64,000 nt of DNA from Curtobacterium sp. ISL-83. Its GTDB lineage: Bacteria; Actinomycetota; Actinomycetes; Actinomycetales; Microbacteriaceae. The stretch is taken from the NCBI RefSeq assembly GCF_018613895.1, contig NZ_JAGGPH010000016.1, forward strand, positions 62,001 through 126,000. The letters run 5' to 3'. Shown one piece after another: positions 50,440-61,763 of this stretch (its first letter is position 1; each line of letters begins with the position of its first letter). The translations under genes and the position numbers were made by a program. The notes beneath the pieces are model-generated. The model was not told the origin of the DNA. It made no database searches and saw only the letters and a program-made list of their open reading frames with translations.

Positions 50440-50476
50440 GGAGGCGCGGTGCGGGGCGGACCCGCACCGCGCCTCC
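50440..50476. terminator. 16-bp perfect hairpin downstream of leuA
   Basis: GGAGGCGCGGTGCGGG (50440-50455) pairs perfectly with 50461-50476 around GCGGA, 68 bases beyond the leuA stop. It belongs to the GGAGGCGCG/CGCGCCTCC repeat family also seen at 32030. Confidence 0.75.
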
Positions 50477-50543
50477 AGGCGGTGTCACCTCACCGGTGGC
50501 GCCAACGAGGTCCGGCCAGGACCGACCTGTCAGCACCGCTCCG

Positions 50544-52610
<2,067 letters not shown>

Positions 52611-54005
52611 TCAGTCGACGGCCAGTGCCTCCGTCGGGGACACCCGCATCGCACGACGGACGGGCGCGATCGTCGCGACGACCGCCAGCACGAGCGCCCC
52701 GACGACCACGATCATGACGGTGGGGAGCGGCAAGACCGGCGTGATCGGTTGGCCGAGCGTGCCGAGGAGCGTCTGTCCGCCGACCCACCCGTAGAACGTC
52801 CCGAGCACCAGGCCCGTCACGACCGCGGCCACCACCATCTGCACGGCCTCGGTGATGATCATCCGGCGGACCTGCGCTCCCGTGAGCCCGAGGACCCGGA
52901 GCAGCCCCAGCTCCCGTCGCCGCTGCAGCACGCCGAGCGCCAGGGCGTTGACGACCCCGACCGCTGCGATCACCGCGGAGAACCCGACGATCACACTGAC
53001 GACGACGTTGAGCTGGACGAAGAAGTCGGTCTGCTCCTGCACCATCCGCGGCGTCAGACCCGGCTGGTGGGACACGACGGTCTCCAACGTCCGCTGCATG
53101 ATGCCGAGGGCCACGGCGAACGTGACGAGCAGGGTCACCCCGATGACGAGCCCGATCGTCGCGCGCGACGACCGCCCCGGTGCCCGCATCGCGTTGCGAC
53201 CTGCGAGCAGGACGACGGGGTCGTGGGCCCCGATGCGGCCGATGAGCTGGAGCACCGGGGGCATGACCAGGGTGGCGCCGATCGCGACACCGGCGAACGA
53301 CGTGAACCCGCCGAGGGCGGCCGGCAGGACCGCCAGGGGCGAGGACCCGCTCCCGACGAGGCCGACCACCATGAGCACTCCACCGAGCGCCGTGAGCACG
53401 ATCGACCAGACGGTGCGCGCCCGGCCCGACCGGATGTCCTGGTGCGAGGGTTCGATGCTCGAGGACAGGGCCTCGAGCGGCGTCACGGTCAGGACGCGCC
53501 GCGACCCGACCCCGAACGCTCCCCAGGTCGCGAGCACGACGGCGACGATCGGCAGGACGAGCTCCCACGGCAGGAGCGTGTAGGCGGTGTCGGGCAGGAA
53601 ACCGTTGCCACGCAGGACCACCACGAACAGCGCGGACAGCCCGGTGCCGACCACCGCGCCGACGAGTGCACCGACGACGCCGACTGCCAGCCCGGTCCGG
53701 GTGATCCGCCGCCGGAGGGTCGCGCCGGTGGCCCCGACGAGTCGCTGCAGTGCGATCAGCCGGGTCTGCCCGGCGATGAGCGTCGCACAGGTGTTCGCGG
53801 TGACGATCGCCCCCACGTACAGCGCGATGCCGAGGAACAGCCACCCCACGACGGACAGGATCGCCTTGACGGCAGCGAGGTCGGACAGGCCGCTCGCGCC
53901 GAGCGCCTCCGTCACGACGCCCGGGGCGATGACGAGTGCGGAACCGAAGGTGGTCCCGAGCGCCGCGACGAGGATCGTCGGGGCGAACGCGCGGAGGCCG
54001 TTCAC
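52611..54005 (-). CDS. MacB/LolC-type ABC transporter permease (FtsX domains)
   Basis: The 464-residue protein has eight membrane helices in two FtsX-like halves, each with a large loop. The second half has VVNALALGVLQRRRELGLLRVLGLTGAQVRRMI, a typical FtsX signature, and ends RAMRVSPTEALAVD; the first half has VTPLEALSS. Such permeases move peptides, antibiotics or lipoproteins outward without classic transport cycling. The GTG 54005 overlaps the ATPase stop. The neighbouring two-component genes suggest an envelope-stress or antimicrobial-peptide response (inference). Confidence 0.88.
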   Translation of the reverse strand: MNGLRAFAPTILVAALGTTFGSALVIAPGVVTEALGASGLSDLAAVKAILSVVGWLFLGIALYVGAIVTANTCATLIAGQTRLIALQRLVGATGATLRRRITRTGLAVGVVGALVGAVVGTGLSALFVVVLRGNGFLPDTAYTLLPWELVLPIVAVVLATWGAFGVGSRRVLTVTPLEALSSSIEPSHQDIRSGRARTVWSIVLTALGGVLMVVGLVGSGSSPLAVLPAALGGFTSFAGVAIGATLVMPPVLQLIGRIGAHDPVVLLAGRNAMRAPGRSSRATIGLVIGVTLLVTFAVALGIMQRTLETVVSHQPGLTPRMVQEQTDFFVQLNVVVSVIVGFSAVIAAVGVVNALALGVLQRRRELGLLRVLGLTGAQVRRMIITEAVQMVVAAVVTGLVLGTFYGWVGGQTLLGTLGQPITPVLPLPTVMIVVVGALVLAVVATIAPVRRAMRVSPTEALAVD

Positions 54006-54754
54006 GCTGCGGCCTCCATCCCGAGCATCGTCGTGGAGATCTCCGCCGCGGTCATCGCCGGCCGGTCCGCGACGATCCGCCCGTCGGCCAGGAACAGGAT
54101 GCGATCCGCGTTCGCAGCCGCCACGGGGTCGTGCGTCACCATGACGACGCTCTGCCCCCACTCGGCGACCGCCCCGCGCAGGATCGCGAGGACGTCGCGG
54201 CCGGTCCTGGAGTCGAGCGCGCCCGTCGGCTCGTCGGCGACGACCACCGCCGGACGCGACGCCAGCGCACGCGCGATCGCCACGCGCTGCTGTTGGCCGC
54301 CCGACAGCTGGTGCGGCCGGTGTGTCAGACGGTTCCCGAGTCCGAGCATCTCGACCAGCCGGTCGATCCACGCGGACTCCTCGCGCGTCGGCTTGTGTCC
54401 GCCGAGCAGGAACGGCAGCTGGATGTTCTCGCGGACGTCGAGGGTCGGCACCAGGTTGAACGACTGGAACACGAACCCGAGGCGTCGACGACGGAGTTCG
54501 GTGAGTTCGCGGTCCGCCAGCGCCGTGATGTCGACGCCGTCGATCTGGATGCGGCCGCTCGACACCGCGTCCAGCCCGGCAGCGACGTGCATCAGCGTGG
54601 ACTTCCCGGAACCGGACGGCCCCATCACCGCGGTGAACTCACCCGCGCCGACGTCGACGCTGACGTCGTCGAGCGCCGTCACCCGCCGCGCCGCGTCGCC
54701 GTAGTGCTTCGACACGTGGTCGAGACGGATGATCGGTTCGTGGTCAGTGGTCAT
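54002..54754 (-). CDS. MacB/LolD-type ABC transporter ATP-binding protein
   Basis: The 250-residue ATPase has Walker A GPSGSGKST, the MacB-family sequence LGFVFQSFNLVPTLDVRENI, signature LSGGQQQRVAIARAL, Walker B VVVADEPTGALDS and H-loop MVTHDP. It energises the permease at 52611-54005. The start is ATG 54754, with GTG 54763 as alternative. It lies downstream of and in the same direction as the two-component genes. Confidence 0.95.
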   Translation of the reverse strand: MTTDHEPIIRLDHVSKHYGDAARRVTALDDVSVDVGAGEFTAVMGPSGSGKSTLMHVAAGLDAVSSGRIQIDGVDITALADRELTELRRRRLGFVFQSFNLVPTLDVRENIQLPFLLGGHKPTREESAWIDRLVEMLGLGNRLTHRPHQLSGGQQQRVAIARALASRPAVVVADEPTGALDSRTGRDVLAILRGAVAEWGQSVVMVTHDPVAAANADRILFLADGRIVADRPAMTAAEISTTMLGMEAAA

Positions 54755-54864
54755 GCTGACCACGATGACCGACGGGAGGCCCGTGGCGCGTCCGTCCCGC
54801 GACTGCTGTGGATGGTCCGCTCGGTTGGCTTCCCTGTGGAGGGGTCATCCGAGCGGATGAGGGC

Positions 54865-55554
54865 TCACTCGGCCTTCGCGACCAGACCGTGCTGGTGCGC
54901 GAACACGACGAGGCGCACCCGGTCACGGAGCCCGAGCTTCGTCAGCACCCGGGAGATGTGGGTCTTGACCGTCGCCTCGCTGACGTACTCGTGCGCCGCG
55001 ATCTCGCTGTTGCTGAACCCGCGCGCCGCCAGGTCGAAGATCTCGCGTTCCCGTGGCGTCAGGTCCGAGAAGGCCGCCGGCACGGTCGCGGCGAGCTCGG
55101 AGGCGTCCTCGTAGCGACGCAGGAGCTCACGGGTCGCCGACGCGGCGAACACCGCCGTCCCCGCGTGCACGGTCCGGATCGCGGCGAGCAGGAACTCCGG
55201 GTCGGCGTCCTTCAGGACGAACCCGCTCGCCCCGGCACGGATGGCCTTCGCGGCGGCCTCGTCGAAGTCGAAGGTGGTCAGGACCAGGACCTTCGCCCCG
55301 TCGGTCCCGGCGTCCTCGACGATCCGCGAGGTCGCCGTGATGCCGTCCATCACCGGCATCCGGACGTCCATCAGCACCACGTCCGGTCGTGACCGTCGGA
55401 CGAGTTCCACCCCTTCGGCACCGTCCCCGGCCTCGCCGACGAAGAGCAGGTCGGCTTGCGAGCTGATGAGCATGCGGATACCGGTGCGGAACAGCGCCTG
55501 GTCGTCGACGAGCGCGACGCGGATCGGGTGCTCGGTCGGCGAGGTCGTGGTCAT
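54865..55554 (-). CDS. NarL/LuxR-family response regulator
   Basis: The 229-residue protein has a receiver domain (VALVDDQALFRTGIRMLI; phosphoacceptor Asp63 in VVLMDVRMPVMDG; VLKDAD with the conserved Lys) and a LuxR helix-turn-helix. The latter reads LTPREREIFDLAARGFSNSEIA and TVKTHISRVLTKLGLRDRV. It is coupled to the kinase gene by ATGA at 55551-55554, and a likely target is the ABC pair just downstream. Confidence 0.94.
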   Translation of the reverse strand: MTTTSPTEHPIRVALVDDQALFRTGIRMLISSQADLLFVGEAGDGAEGVELVRRSRPDVVLMDVRMPVMDGITATSRIVEDAGTDGAKVLVLTTFDFDEAAAKAIRAGASGFVLKDADPEFLLAAIRTVHAGTAVFAASATRELLRRYEDASELAATVPAAFSDLTPREREIFDLAARGFSNSEIAAHEYVSEATVKTHISRVLTKLGLRDRVRLVVFAHQHGLVAKAE

Positions 55555-56789
55555 CGTGGGGTGCGCTCCTGCTGGGTCGAGGTGATGCGGCCGCGGGGCA
55601 TCTGCCCGCTGGCCGGGACGGCGGGCATCCGGACCGCCACCGTGAAGTCGTCGCCGCGGGGCCCCGCCGTCAGGGTCCCGCCCGTCATCGCTGCCCGCTC
55701 TCGCATCCCGACCAGGCCGTGACCGGTCCCTGGGCCGCTTGTTCCGTCGTCGGCGCGGCGGTTCACGACGGCGATCTCGACGGTGTCGGGGCGGTAGGTC
55801 AGCGATGCGTGCACCGGGCTGCCCGGCTCACCGTGCTTCCACGCGTTCGTCAGGCTCTCCTGCACGATCCGGTAGACGGCGAGCTGGGTCGTCGTGGGCA
55901 GGTGCGAGGCGTCGCCCTGGCGATCGATCCGGACGTCGAGCCCGACGTCGCGCATCTCCCCCACCAGCCGGTCGATGTCGTCGATCTCGGGGGTCGGGAC
56001 CGTGCCCTGCTCGTGCCGCAGCGCGCCGAGGAGCTCACGGACGTCGCCGAGGGCTCGACGTGCGGTGCTCGAGATCGTGTCCAACGCCTGGTCGGCGATC
56101 GCCGGGTCGGCCCGCAGGGCGTACCGGGCGCCGTCGGCCTGCGCGATCACGACCGCGAGCGAGTGGGCGACGATGTCGTGCATGTCCCGCGCGATGCGGA
56201 CGCGCTCCTGCTCCACCGCGACGGCACGATCTGCCCGGGCTGCGTCGCGTTCGGCGACGAGCAGTGCTTCGCGGCTCATGCTCGCGGCCTGCCGGACGCG
56301 TCGGACGAGGCCGGCGAGCCAGGGCAGCAACAGCAGCAACAGGACGATGGCGAAGTAGGTGAACGCGACCCGGGCGGACTCCTCGAGCGGCGGACCGGCG
56401 GTCACGATCCCCAGACGGTCCTCGTAGTCGCCGACGGCGACGTACACCGCCGCGACGAGGGAACCGCCGATGGCCGAGACGAGTCCCGCCGTCCGGACGC
56501 GTCGGCTGCCGTAGGCGCTGGTCGTGTACATGATCGCGGCGATGAAGGCGTTCGACAGGTCGGGCTGTTGGGCCGTCACCATCTCGAACACCGCGAACAC
56601 CCACGCGATCGCCAGGGCGACACCGGGCGAGAGTCGACGGAGCGCCAGCGCGGTGGTCATCCCGACGACGGTCAGGTAGCCGAGCGGACCCTCGATGGCG
56701 CGGGCGGCGCTCACGATCACGAGTGCACCGAGGACCACGGCGACGAGGACGTCGGTGATGACCTGCGCACGCAGCATGGGACGGAACAC
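55551..56789 (-). CDS. NarL-type sensor histidine kinase (HisKA_3)
   Basis: The 412-residue kinase has about five membrane helices in its first 165 residues. A HisKA_3 domain follows, with ERVRIARDMHDIVAHSLAVV, where His204 is phosphorylated, then an HATPase domain with VQESLTNAWKHG and GHGLVGMRERAAMTGG. It phosphorylates the regulator encoded next. The start is uncertain between GTG 56789 and ATG 56777. Multi-helix sensors of this kind often detect cell-envelope stress or antimicrobials. Confidence 0.9.
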   Translation of the reverse strand: MFRPMLRAQVITDVLVAVVLGALVIVSAARAIEGPLGYLTVVGMTTALALRRLSPGVALAIAWVFAVFEMVTAQQPDLSNAFIAAIMYTTSAYGSRRVRTAGLVSAIGGSLVAAVYVAVGDYEDRLGIVTAGPPLEESARVAFTYFAIVLLLLLLPWLAGLVRRVRQAASMSREALLVAERDAARADRAVAVEQERVRIARDMHDIVAHSLAVVIAQADGARYALRADPAIADQALDTISSTARRALGDVRELLGALRHEQGTVPTPEIDDIDRLVGEMRDVGLDVRIDRQGDASHLPTTTQLAVYRIVQESLTNAWKHGEPGSPVHASLTYRPDTVEIAVVNRRADDGTSGPGTGHGLVGMRERAAMTGGTLTAGPRGDDFTVAVRMPAVPASGQMPRGRITSTQQERTPR

Positions 56790-56845
56790 CCCACCACGGT
56801 ACGTCGCGGTGGGTGGCCCCGCGTCAGTCCGGCGGATGACGCGGA

Positions 56846-57790
56846 TCAGAAGCCGAGGCGCCCCAGCTGCTTCGGGTCGCGCTGCCACTCTTTGGCCACC
56901 TTCACCCGGATGTTGAGGTAGACGTGCCGGCCACCGAGCAGTGCCTCGATCTCGGCGCGGGCCCGGGAGCCGACGTCCTTGAGCCGCTCGCCGCGGTGGC
57001 CGATCACGATCGCCTTCTGGCTGTCCCGCTCCACGAACAGGTTCGCGAAGATCCGCAGGGGGCCGTTCGGGTCTTCCTCCGGGTCGGGCTCGACCACGTC
57101 CTCCACCACGACGGCCAGCGAGTGCGGCAGCTCGTCGCGCACGCCTTCGAGGGCAGCTTCACGGATCAGCTCGCTGATCCGCTCCTCGTCGGTCTCCTCG
57201 GTGACCGCCGACGCGTCGTAGAGCTGCGGCGACTCCGGCAGCAGCTTCGTGACCTCGTCGAGGAGCACCTCCAGCTGGAACCCCTCGGTGCCGGACGTCG
57301 GGATGATCGCGTCCCACTCCCGGAGCTTCGAGACGGCCAGCAGCTGCTCACCGACGCGGTCCTTCGAGGACCGGTCGATCTTCGTGACGATCGCGACCTT
57401 CTTCGCGCGCGGGTACTGGTCGAGGGTGTCGTTGATGAACCGGTCGCCCGGCCCGATCGGCTCGTTCGCCGGCACGCAGAACCCGATCACGTCGACGTCA
57501 CCGAGCGTGGACTGCACGAGGTCGTTGAGCCGCTCACCGAGCAGCGTCCGCGGGCGGTGGACGCCGGGGGTGTCCACGATGATGACCTGGCCGTTCGGGC
57601 GGTGCACGATGCCGCGGATCGCACGACGCGTCGTCTGCGGCTTCGAGGACGTGATGGCGACCTTCTCGCCGACCAGCGCGTTCGTGAGCGTCGACTTGCC
57701 GACGTTCGGACGGCCGACGAACGACACGAAGCCGGCGCGGTAGGGCTCACCGTCGGGACGCTGGGCTGCGGGGGTGGCGGTGTCGGTCAT
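56846..57790 (-). CDS. era: GTPase Era
   Basis: The 314-residue protein has the G motifs of Era: SFVGRPNVGKSTLTNALVG (G1), QTTRRAIRG (G2), VDTPGVHRPR (G3) and VTKIDRS (G4). A C-terminal KH domain contains GHRGERLKDVGSRARAEIEALLGG. It binds 16S rRNA and assists 30S maturation. The ATG at 57790 overlaps the CorC-family stop (ATGA). Confidence 0.97.
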   Translation of the reverse strand: MTDTATPAAQRPDGEPYRAGFVSFVGRPNVGKSTLTNALVGEKVAITSSKPQTTRRAIRGIVHRPNGQVIIVDTPGVHRPRTLLGERLNDLVQSTLGDVDVIGFCVPANEPIGPGDRFINDTLDQYPRAKKVAIVTKIDRSSKDRVGEQLLAVSKLREWDAIIPTSGTEGFQLEVLLDEVTKLLPESPQLYDASAVTEETDEERISELIREAALEGVRDELPHSLAVVVEDVVEPDPEEDPNGPLRIFANLFVERDSQKAIVIGHRGERLKDVGSRARAEIEALLGGRHVYLNIRVKVAKEWQRDPKQLGRLGF

Positions 57791-59112
57791 GCGTGGTGGG
57801 TTCCCGTCGTGGTGGGTGCGGAGTCCTCGGCGAACGCGTCCTCGACGTCCTCCAGGGCGGTGGTGCGCTCAGCGAGCACGGTGATGAGGTGGCGGCGCTT
57901 GCCCTCGACACGGTCGGCCGTGAGCACGACCCCGGACACCGTGACCGTGTCGCCGCGGATCGCCAGGTGGCCGAGCTCCTTGGTGAGCAGGCCGCCTGCG
58001 GTGTCGACGTCGTCGTCGTCGAGCTCGATGCCGAACAGGTCGCCGAGTTCGTCGACCGGCAGCCGCGCGGAGATGCGCCAGACGCCCGGCTCGACCTCGA
58101 CCCGGTCGACGACGGCGCGGTCGTACTCGTCGCTGATGTCGCCCACGAGTTCCTCGATGAGGTCCTCCATCGTCACGAGTCCGGCGACGCCGCCGTACTC
58201 GTCGACGACCAGCACCAGGTGGTTCTTCGCCGCCTGCATGTGGCGGAGTGTCTCGTCGGCGTGCTTCGACTCGGGGACGAACTCGGCCGGACGCAGCAGG
58301 GTCGTCACCCGTGCGGTGGCGGAACCCGGCCGTTCGTAGAGGGCGCGCGACACGTCGCGCAGGTACAGCACCCCGAGGACGTCGTCGCTGTCCTTGCCCG
58401 TGACCGGCATCCGTGAGACGCCGGTGGCCAGGAACTGCTCCATGGCCGCGGCGACCGTGTCGGTGCCGTCGACGGTGGTCATGTCGGTGCGGGGCACCAT
58501 GACCTCGCGGACGAGGGTGTCGCTGAACTCGAACACCGAGTGGATCAGCTCGCGGTCGTCCTGCTCGAGCACGTTGCTCTCGGTCGCCTCGTCGACGAGC
58601 GAGAGCAACTGCTCTTCACTCGACACCGTGGAGGCGCTGCCGCCCCGGCCCGGCGTGACCCGGTCGCCGATCGCGACGAGCAGTCCGGCGAGCGGCCCGA
58701 GCACGATGCGGATGCCGTGCACGAGTCCGCCGGTGGTGCCGATCAGCCGTTCGGCGTGCGCACGGCCGACGCTCCGGGGACTCGACCCGACGAGCACGAA
58801 CGAGACGGCGGTCATCACGGCAGCGGCGACGATGAGGGCGACCCACCAGGTGTCGAACACCATCACGAGCGCGATGGTGACGAGGACCGCGGCGGCCGTC
58901 TCGGCGAGGACACGGAAGAAGTTGAGGGCGTTGACGTGCGCGCCGACGTCGTCCGCGATGGCCTCGATCGCCCGACGTCGCTTGTTGCCGCGGGCGATCT
59001 CGTCGAGGTCGGCCCGGGACAGCACCGACAGCGACGCGTCGGACGCGGCCAGCAGACCGCCGACGACCACCAGGACGAACGCCACCGCGAGCAGGGCGGC
59101 GACGAGCACCAT
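57787..59112 (-). CDS. CNNM/CorC-family membrane protein (hemolysin-related, CBS domains)
   Basis: The 441-residue protein has an N-terminal CNNM transmembrane domain (helices at about 5-25, 70-90, 95-115), then the linker EEQLLSLVDEATESNVLEQDDRELI. A CBS pair follows, with VREVMVPRTDM and VLVVDEYGGVAGLVTMEDLIEELVGDI, and a C-terminal CorC/HlyC transporter-associated domain. Such proteins are linked to magnesium or cobalt homeostasis. The gene sits between ybeY and era, its usual place in Actinobacteria. Confidence 0.93.
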   Translation of the reverse strand: MVLVAALLAVAFVLVVVGGLLAASDASLSVLSRADLDEIARGNKRRRAIEAIADDVGAHVNALNFFRVLAETAAAVLVTIALVMVFDTWWVALIVAAAVMTAVSFVLVGSSPRSVGRAHAERLIGTTGGLVHGIRIVLGPLAGLLVAIGDRVTPGRGGSASTVSSEEQLLSLVDEATESNVLEQDDRELIHSVFEFSDTLVREVMVPRTDMTTVDGTDTVAAAMEQFLATGVSRMPVTGKDSDDVLGVLYLRDVSRALYERPGSATARVTTLLRPAEFVPESKHADETLRHMQAAKNHLVLVVDEYGGVAGLVTMEDLIEELVGDISDEYDRAVVDRVEVEPGVWRISARLPVDELGDLFGIELDDDDVDTAGGLLTKELGHLAIRGDTVTVSGVVLTADRVEGKRRHLITVLAERTTALEDVEDAFAEDSAPTTTGTHHA

Positions 59113-59116
59113 CAGG

Positions 59117-59578
59117 TCACCGCCCTCGGCGCTGTGCGGCGAACGCGGAGAGGATCTCGCCCTGCAGGCCGAACATCTCGGCCTTCTCCTCCGGCTCGGC
59201 GTGGTCGAACCCCAGCAGGTGCAGGATGCCGTGGCACGTGAGCAGCAGCATCTCGTCGGTCGTGGAGTGCCCGGCGGTCTTCGCCTGCTCCTCGGCGACC
59301 TGCGGGCACAGCACGATGTCGCCGAGGAGGCCCGCCGGTGTCGGGTCGTCCTCGGTGCCCGGGCGGAGCTCGTCCATCGGGAAGCTCAGGACGTCCGTCG
59401 GGCCGGGCTCGTCCATCCACCGCACGTGCAGCTGTTCCATCGCGCCCTCGTCGACGAGCACGATCGCGAGCTCGGCGTCAGCGTGGACGTGCAGCGCGTC
59501 GAGCGCGAACGCGGCGAGCCGCTGGATGGCGGCCTCGTCGACCTCGACGCCGGACTCGTTGTTGAGCTCGATGCTCAC
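59117..59578 (-). CDS. ybeY: endoribonuclease YbeY
   Basis: The 153-residue metalloenzyme has the zinc motif [12 protein letters not shown] with His116, His120 and His126. LSFPMD and GDIVLCP lie upstream of it. It takes part in 16S rRNA 3' end maturation and quality control. Its ATG at 59578 overlaps the phoH stop (59575). Confidence 0.96.
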   Translation of the reverse strand: MSIELNNESGVEVDEAAIQRLAAFALDALHVHADAELAIVLVDEGAMEQLHVRWMDEPGPTDVLSFPMDELRPGTEDDPTPAGLLGDIVLCPQVAEEQAKTAGHSTTDEMLLLTCHGILHLLGFDHAEPEEKAEMFGLQGEILSAFAAQRRGR

Positions 59579-60624
59579 CGGTTGCCTCCTCGGGCATCGT
59601 GCTGGCGGTGTCCGGCCTGCTCGGCCAGTCGTTCCTCGTCGTACACGGTGTAGGCGTCGACGATGCGGCCCACCAGCGTGTGCCGGACCACGTCCTCGCT
59701 GCCGAGACGGGCGAAGTGGATGTCGTCGACCTTGTCCAGGATCCGGGTCACGAGCCGCAGCCCGGAGAGGTTGCCGGGCAGGTCGACCTGCGTGATGTCA
59801 CCCGTGACGACCATCTTCGAGCCGAAGCCCAGACGCGTCAGGAACATCTTCATCTGCTCGGGCGTGGTGTTCTGCGCCTCGTCGAGGATCACGAACGAGT
59901 CGTTCAGCGTCCGCCCGCGCATGTACGCCAGCGGTGCCACCTCGACCGTGCCCGCCGCGAGCAGCTTCGGCACGAGCTCCGGGTCCATCATCTCGTTGAG
60001 CGCGTCGTAGAGCGGCCGCAGGTACGGGTCGATCTTGTCGGTGAGGGTGCCCGGCAGGAACCCCAGGCGCTCCCCCGCCTCGACCGCGGGACGCGTCAGG
60101 ATGATCCGGTTCACCTCGCGCCGCTGCAGGGCCTGGACCGCCTTCGCCATGGCGAGGTAGGTCTTGCCCGTACCGGCCGGACCGATGCCGAACGTGATCG
60201 TGTGCTCGTCGATGGCGTCGACGTAGGCACGCTGTCCGTCGGTCTTCGGCCGGACGGACTTGTTCCGGCTCGAGACGATCGGGGTGCCGAACGTGTCGGA
60301 CGGCTTGCGGTCGTCGTCCAGGATGCGCGCCGACGTCGGGATGTCCGCCGGTCCGATGTCCTGTCCGTTCCGGACCATGCCGACGAGTTCGTCGACGAGG
60401 GCCTTCGCGCGCTGGACGTCGCGGTCCGGTCCGGTGAGCGAGACCTCGTTGCCCCGGACGAGGACGCGGACGGCGGGGTACTGCCGTTCGACGGTCTTGA
60501 GCAGCCGGTCCTGGGGGCCGAGGAGCTGGACCATGGCGATGCCGTCGACCCTGATGTCGACGCTGCTCTCGCCGCTGCCGACGGAGTCGTCGGTGGCGGA
60601 CGGGGCGGGTTCGTTAACCGGCAA
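59575..60624 (-). CDS. phoH: PhoH-family ATPase
   Basis: The 349-residue protein has an N-terminal KH-like region ([28 protein letters not shown]), Walker [14 protein letters not shown], the PhoH motif [17 protein letters not shown] and Walker [12 protein letters not shown]. It is probably an RNA-linked NTPase acting with YbeY. I place the start at TTG 60624 because a strong GGAAGG lies 6 bases upstream, whereas GTG 60645 has no Shine-Dalgarno. The start region overlaps the HIT gene by 11 bases. Confidence 0.92.
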   Translation of the reverse strand: MPVNEPAPSATDDSVGSGESSVDIRVDGIAMVQLLGPQDRLLKTVERQYPAVRVLVRGNEVSLTGPDRDVQRAKALVDELVGMVRNGQDIGPADIPTSARILDDDRKPSDTFGTPIVSSRNKSVRPKTDGQRAYVDAIDEHTITFGIGPAGTGKTYLAMAKAVQALQRREVNRIILTRPAVEAGERLGFLPGTLTDKIDPYLRPLYDALNEMMDPELVPKLLAAGTVEVAPLAYMRGRTLNDSFVILDEAQNTTPEQMKMFLTRLGFGSKMVVTGDITQVDLPGNLSGLRLVTRILDKVDDIHFARLGSEDVVRHTLVGRIVDAYTVYDEERLAEQAGHRQHDARGGNR

Positions 60625-60967
60625 GGGTGCCTTCCTGCAGTTCACCTGCGAGTACGTGCGCGTGCACTTGGAACACGGTCTGACCGGCGGCTTCGCCGGT
60701 GTTGAAGACGAGTCGGAACTGGCCGTCAGCGCGCTCGTCGGCGATGCGACGGGCCGTGGCGACCATGTGGGCGAGGAGGTCCGGGTCGCCGGCGGCGAGC
60801 TCGGTGACGTCCGCGTAGTCCTCGGTCTTGGGGATGACGAGCACGTGGACGGGTGCCTGCGGCGCGATGTCCTCGATCGCGATCACGCGGTCGTCCTCGG
60901 CGACGATGGTCGCCGGGATCTCGCGCGCGATGATCTTCGAGAAGATGCTGGGCGTGCTGGTGCTCAT
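60614..60967 (-). CDS. HIT-family nucleotide-binding protein (Hint-like)
   Basis: The 117-residue protein has IFSKIIAREIPATIVAEDD, the HINT opening, and the C-terminal motif TVFQVHAHVLAG. The family motif is H-x-H-x-H; here the first His is replaced by Gln (codon CAA), while the two following His, including the nucleophile position, are kept. The start is ATG 60967; a longer frame begins upstream. HINT proteins hydrolyse adenylated lysine-type substrates. Confidence 0.92.
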   Translation of the reverse strand: MSTSTPSIFSKIIAREIPATIVAEDDRVIAIEDIAPQAPVHVLVIPKTEDYADVTELAAGDPDLLAHMVATARRIADERADGQFRLVFNTGEAAGQTVFQVHAHVLAGELQEGTLAG

Positions 60968-61016
60968 TGCTCCATCGTAGAACCCGGCGCCTCCGTGCAT
61001 CCTTCCCGCTTCCGCG

Positions 61017-61763
61017 TCACCAGCGTCCGAGCCGCGTCTGGAGGACTGCCAGCGCAGCCGGTCCCGCGGTCGACGTCCGCAGCACCGTCTCCCCGAGCCG
61101 CACGCGGAGCGCGCCCGCGGCGACGAGGCGTTCGAACTCCGACCCGTCGATCCCGCCCTCCGGTCCCACCACCAGCACGATCTCGTCGACGTCGGCGGGC
61201 GGCTCCCACGCGGACAGGCGCACGTCGCCCACCGGATCGAGCACGAGCACCACCCGTCGACCCGCTCCGTCCGCGGTGGAGCGCGCGAGCTGTGCCGTCG
61301 TGACCGGGGCGTCGACGCTGGGCACCCGTGCGCGGATCGCCTGCTTCGCTGCCTCGTGCGCGATCGCGGCCCAGCGTGCCCGGCCCTTCTCGACCTTCGC
61401 GCCGTCCCACTTGGACACGCTCCGCGCTGCCGACCAGGGAACGATCCGGTCGACGCCGATCTCGGTCGCCGCCTGCACCGCCATCTCGTCCCGGCCGCCC
61501 TTCGCGAGGGCCTGGACGAGCGTCAGCGACGGCGACGCCACCGGCGCCACGGACACGCCGGACACCGCGAGCACCAGGGCGTCGCGGTCGACCGACGACA
61601 CCGTGCCGACGGCGACCGTCCCCCGGCCGTCGCCGATCCGCAGCGCCTCGCCCACCCGGACCCGGGACACGGTCACCGCGTGCCGCCCCTCGGCACCGTC
61701 GAGCGTGACGCTGCCCCCGGCGGTCACGCCGTCGAGCGTGTCGACCAGGTAGAGCGAGGCCAT
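61017..61763 (-). CDS. rsmE: 16S rRNA (uracil-1498-N3)-methyltransferase
   Basis: The 248-residue SPOUT methyltransferase shows the RsmE pattern: an N-terminal PUA-like domain (GAEGRHAVTVSRVRVGE), LVQALAKGGRDEMAVQAATEIGV, then IVLVVGPEGGIDGSEFERL and VRLGETVLRTSTAGPAAL. The last two form the trefoil-knot SAM site. It sits in its usual place after dnaJ, whose stop overlaps its ATG by one base. Confidence 0.95.
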   Translation of the reverse strand: MASLYLVDTLDGVTAGGSVTLDGAEGRHAVTVSRVRVGEALRIGDGRGTVAVGTVSSVDRDALVLAVSGVSVAPVASPSLTLVQALAKGGRDEMAVQAATEIGVDRIVPWSAARSVSKWDGAKVEKGRARWAAIAHEAAKQAIRARVPSVDAPVTTAQLARSTADGAGRRVVLVLDPVGDVRLSAWEPPADVDEIVLVVGPEGGIDGSEFERLVAAGALRVRLGETVLRTSTAGPAALAVLQTRLGRW

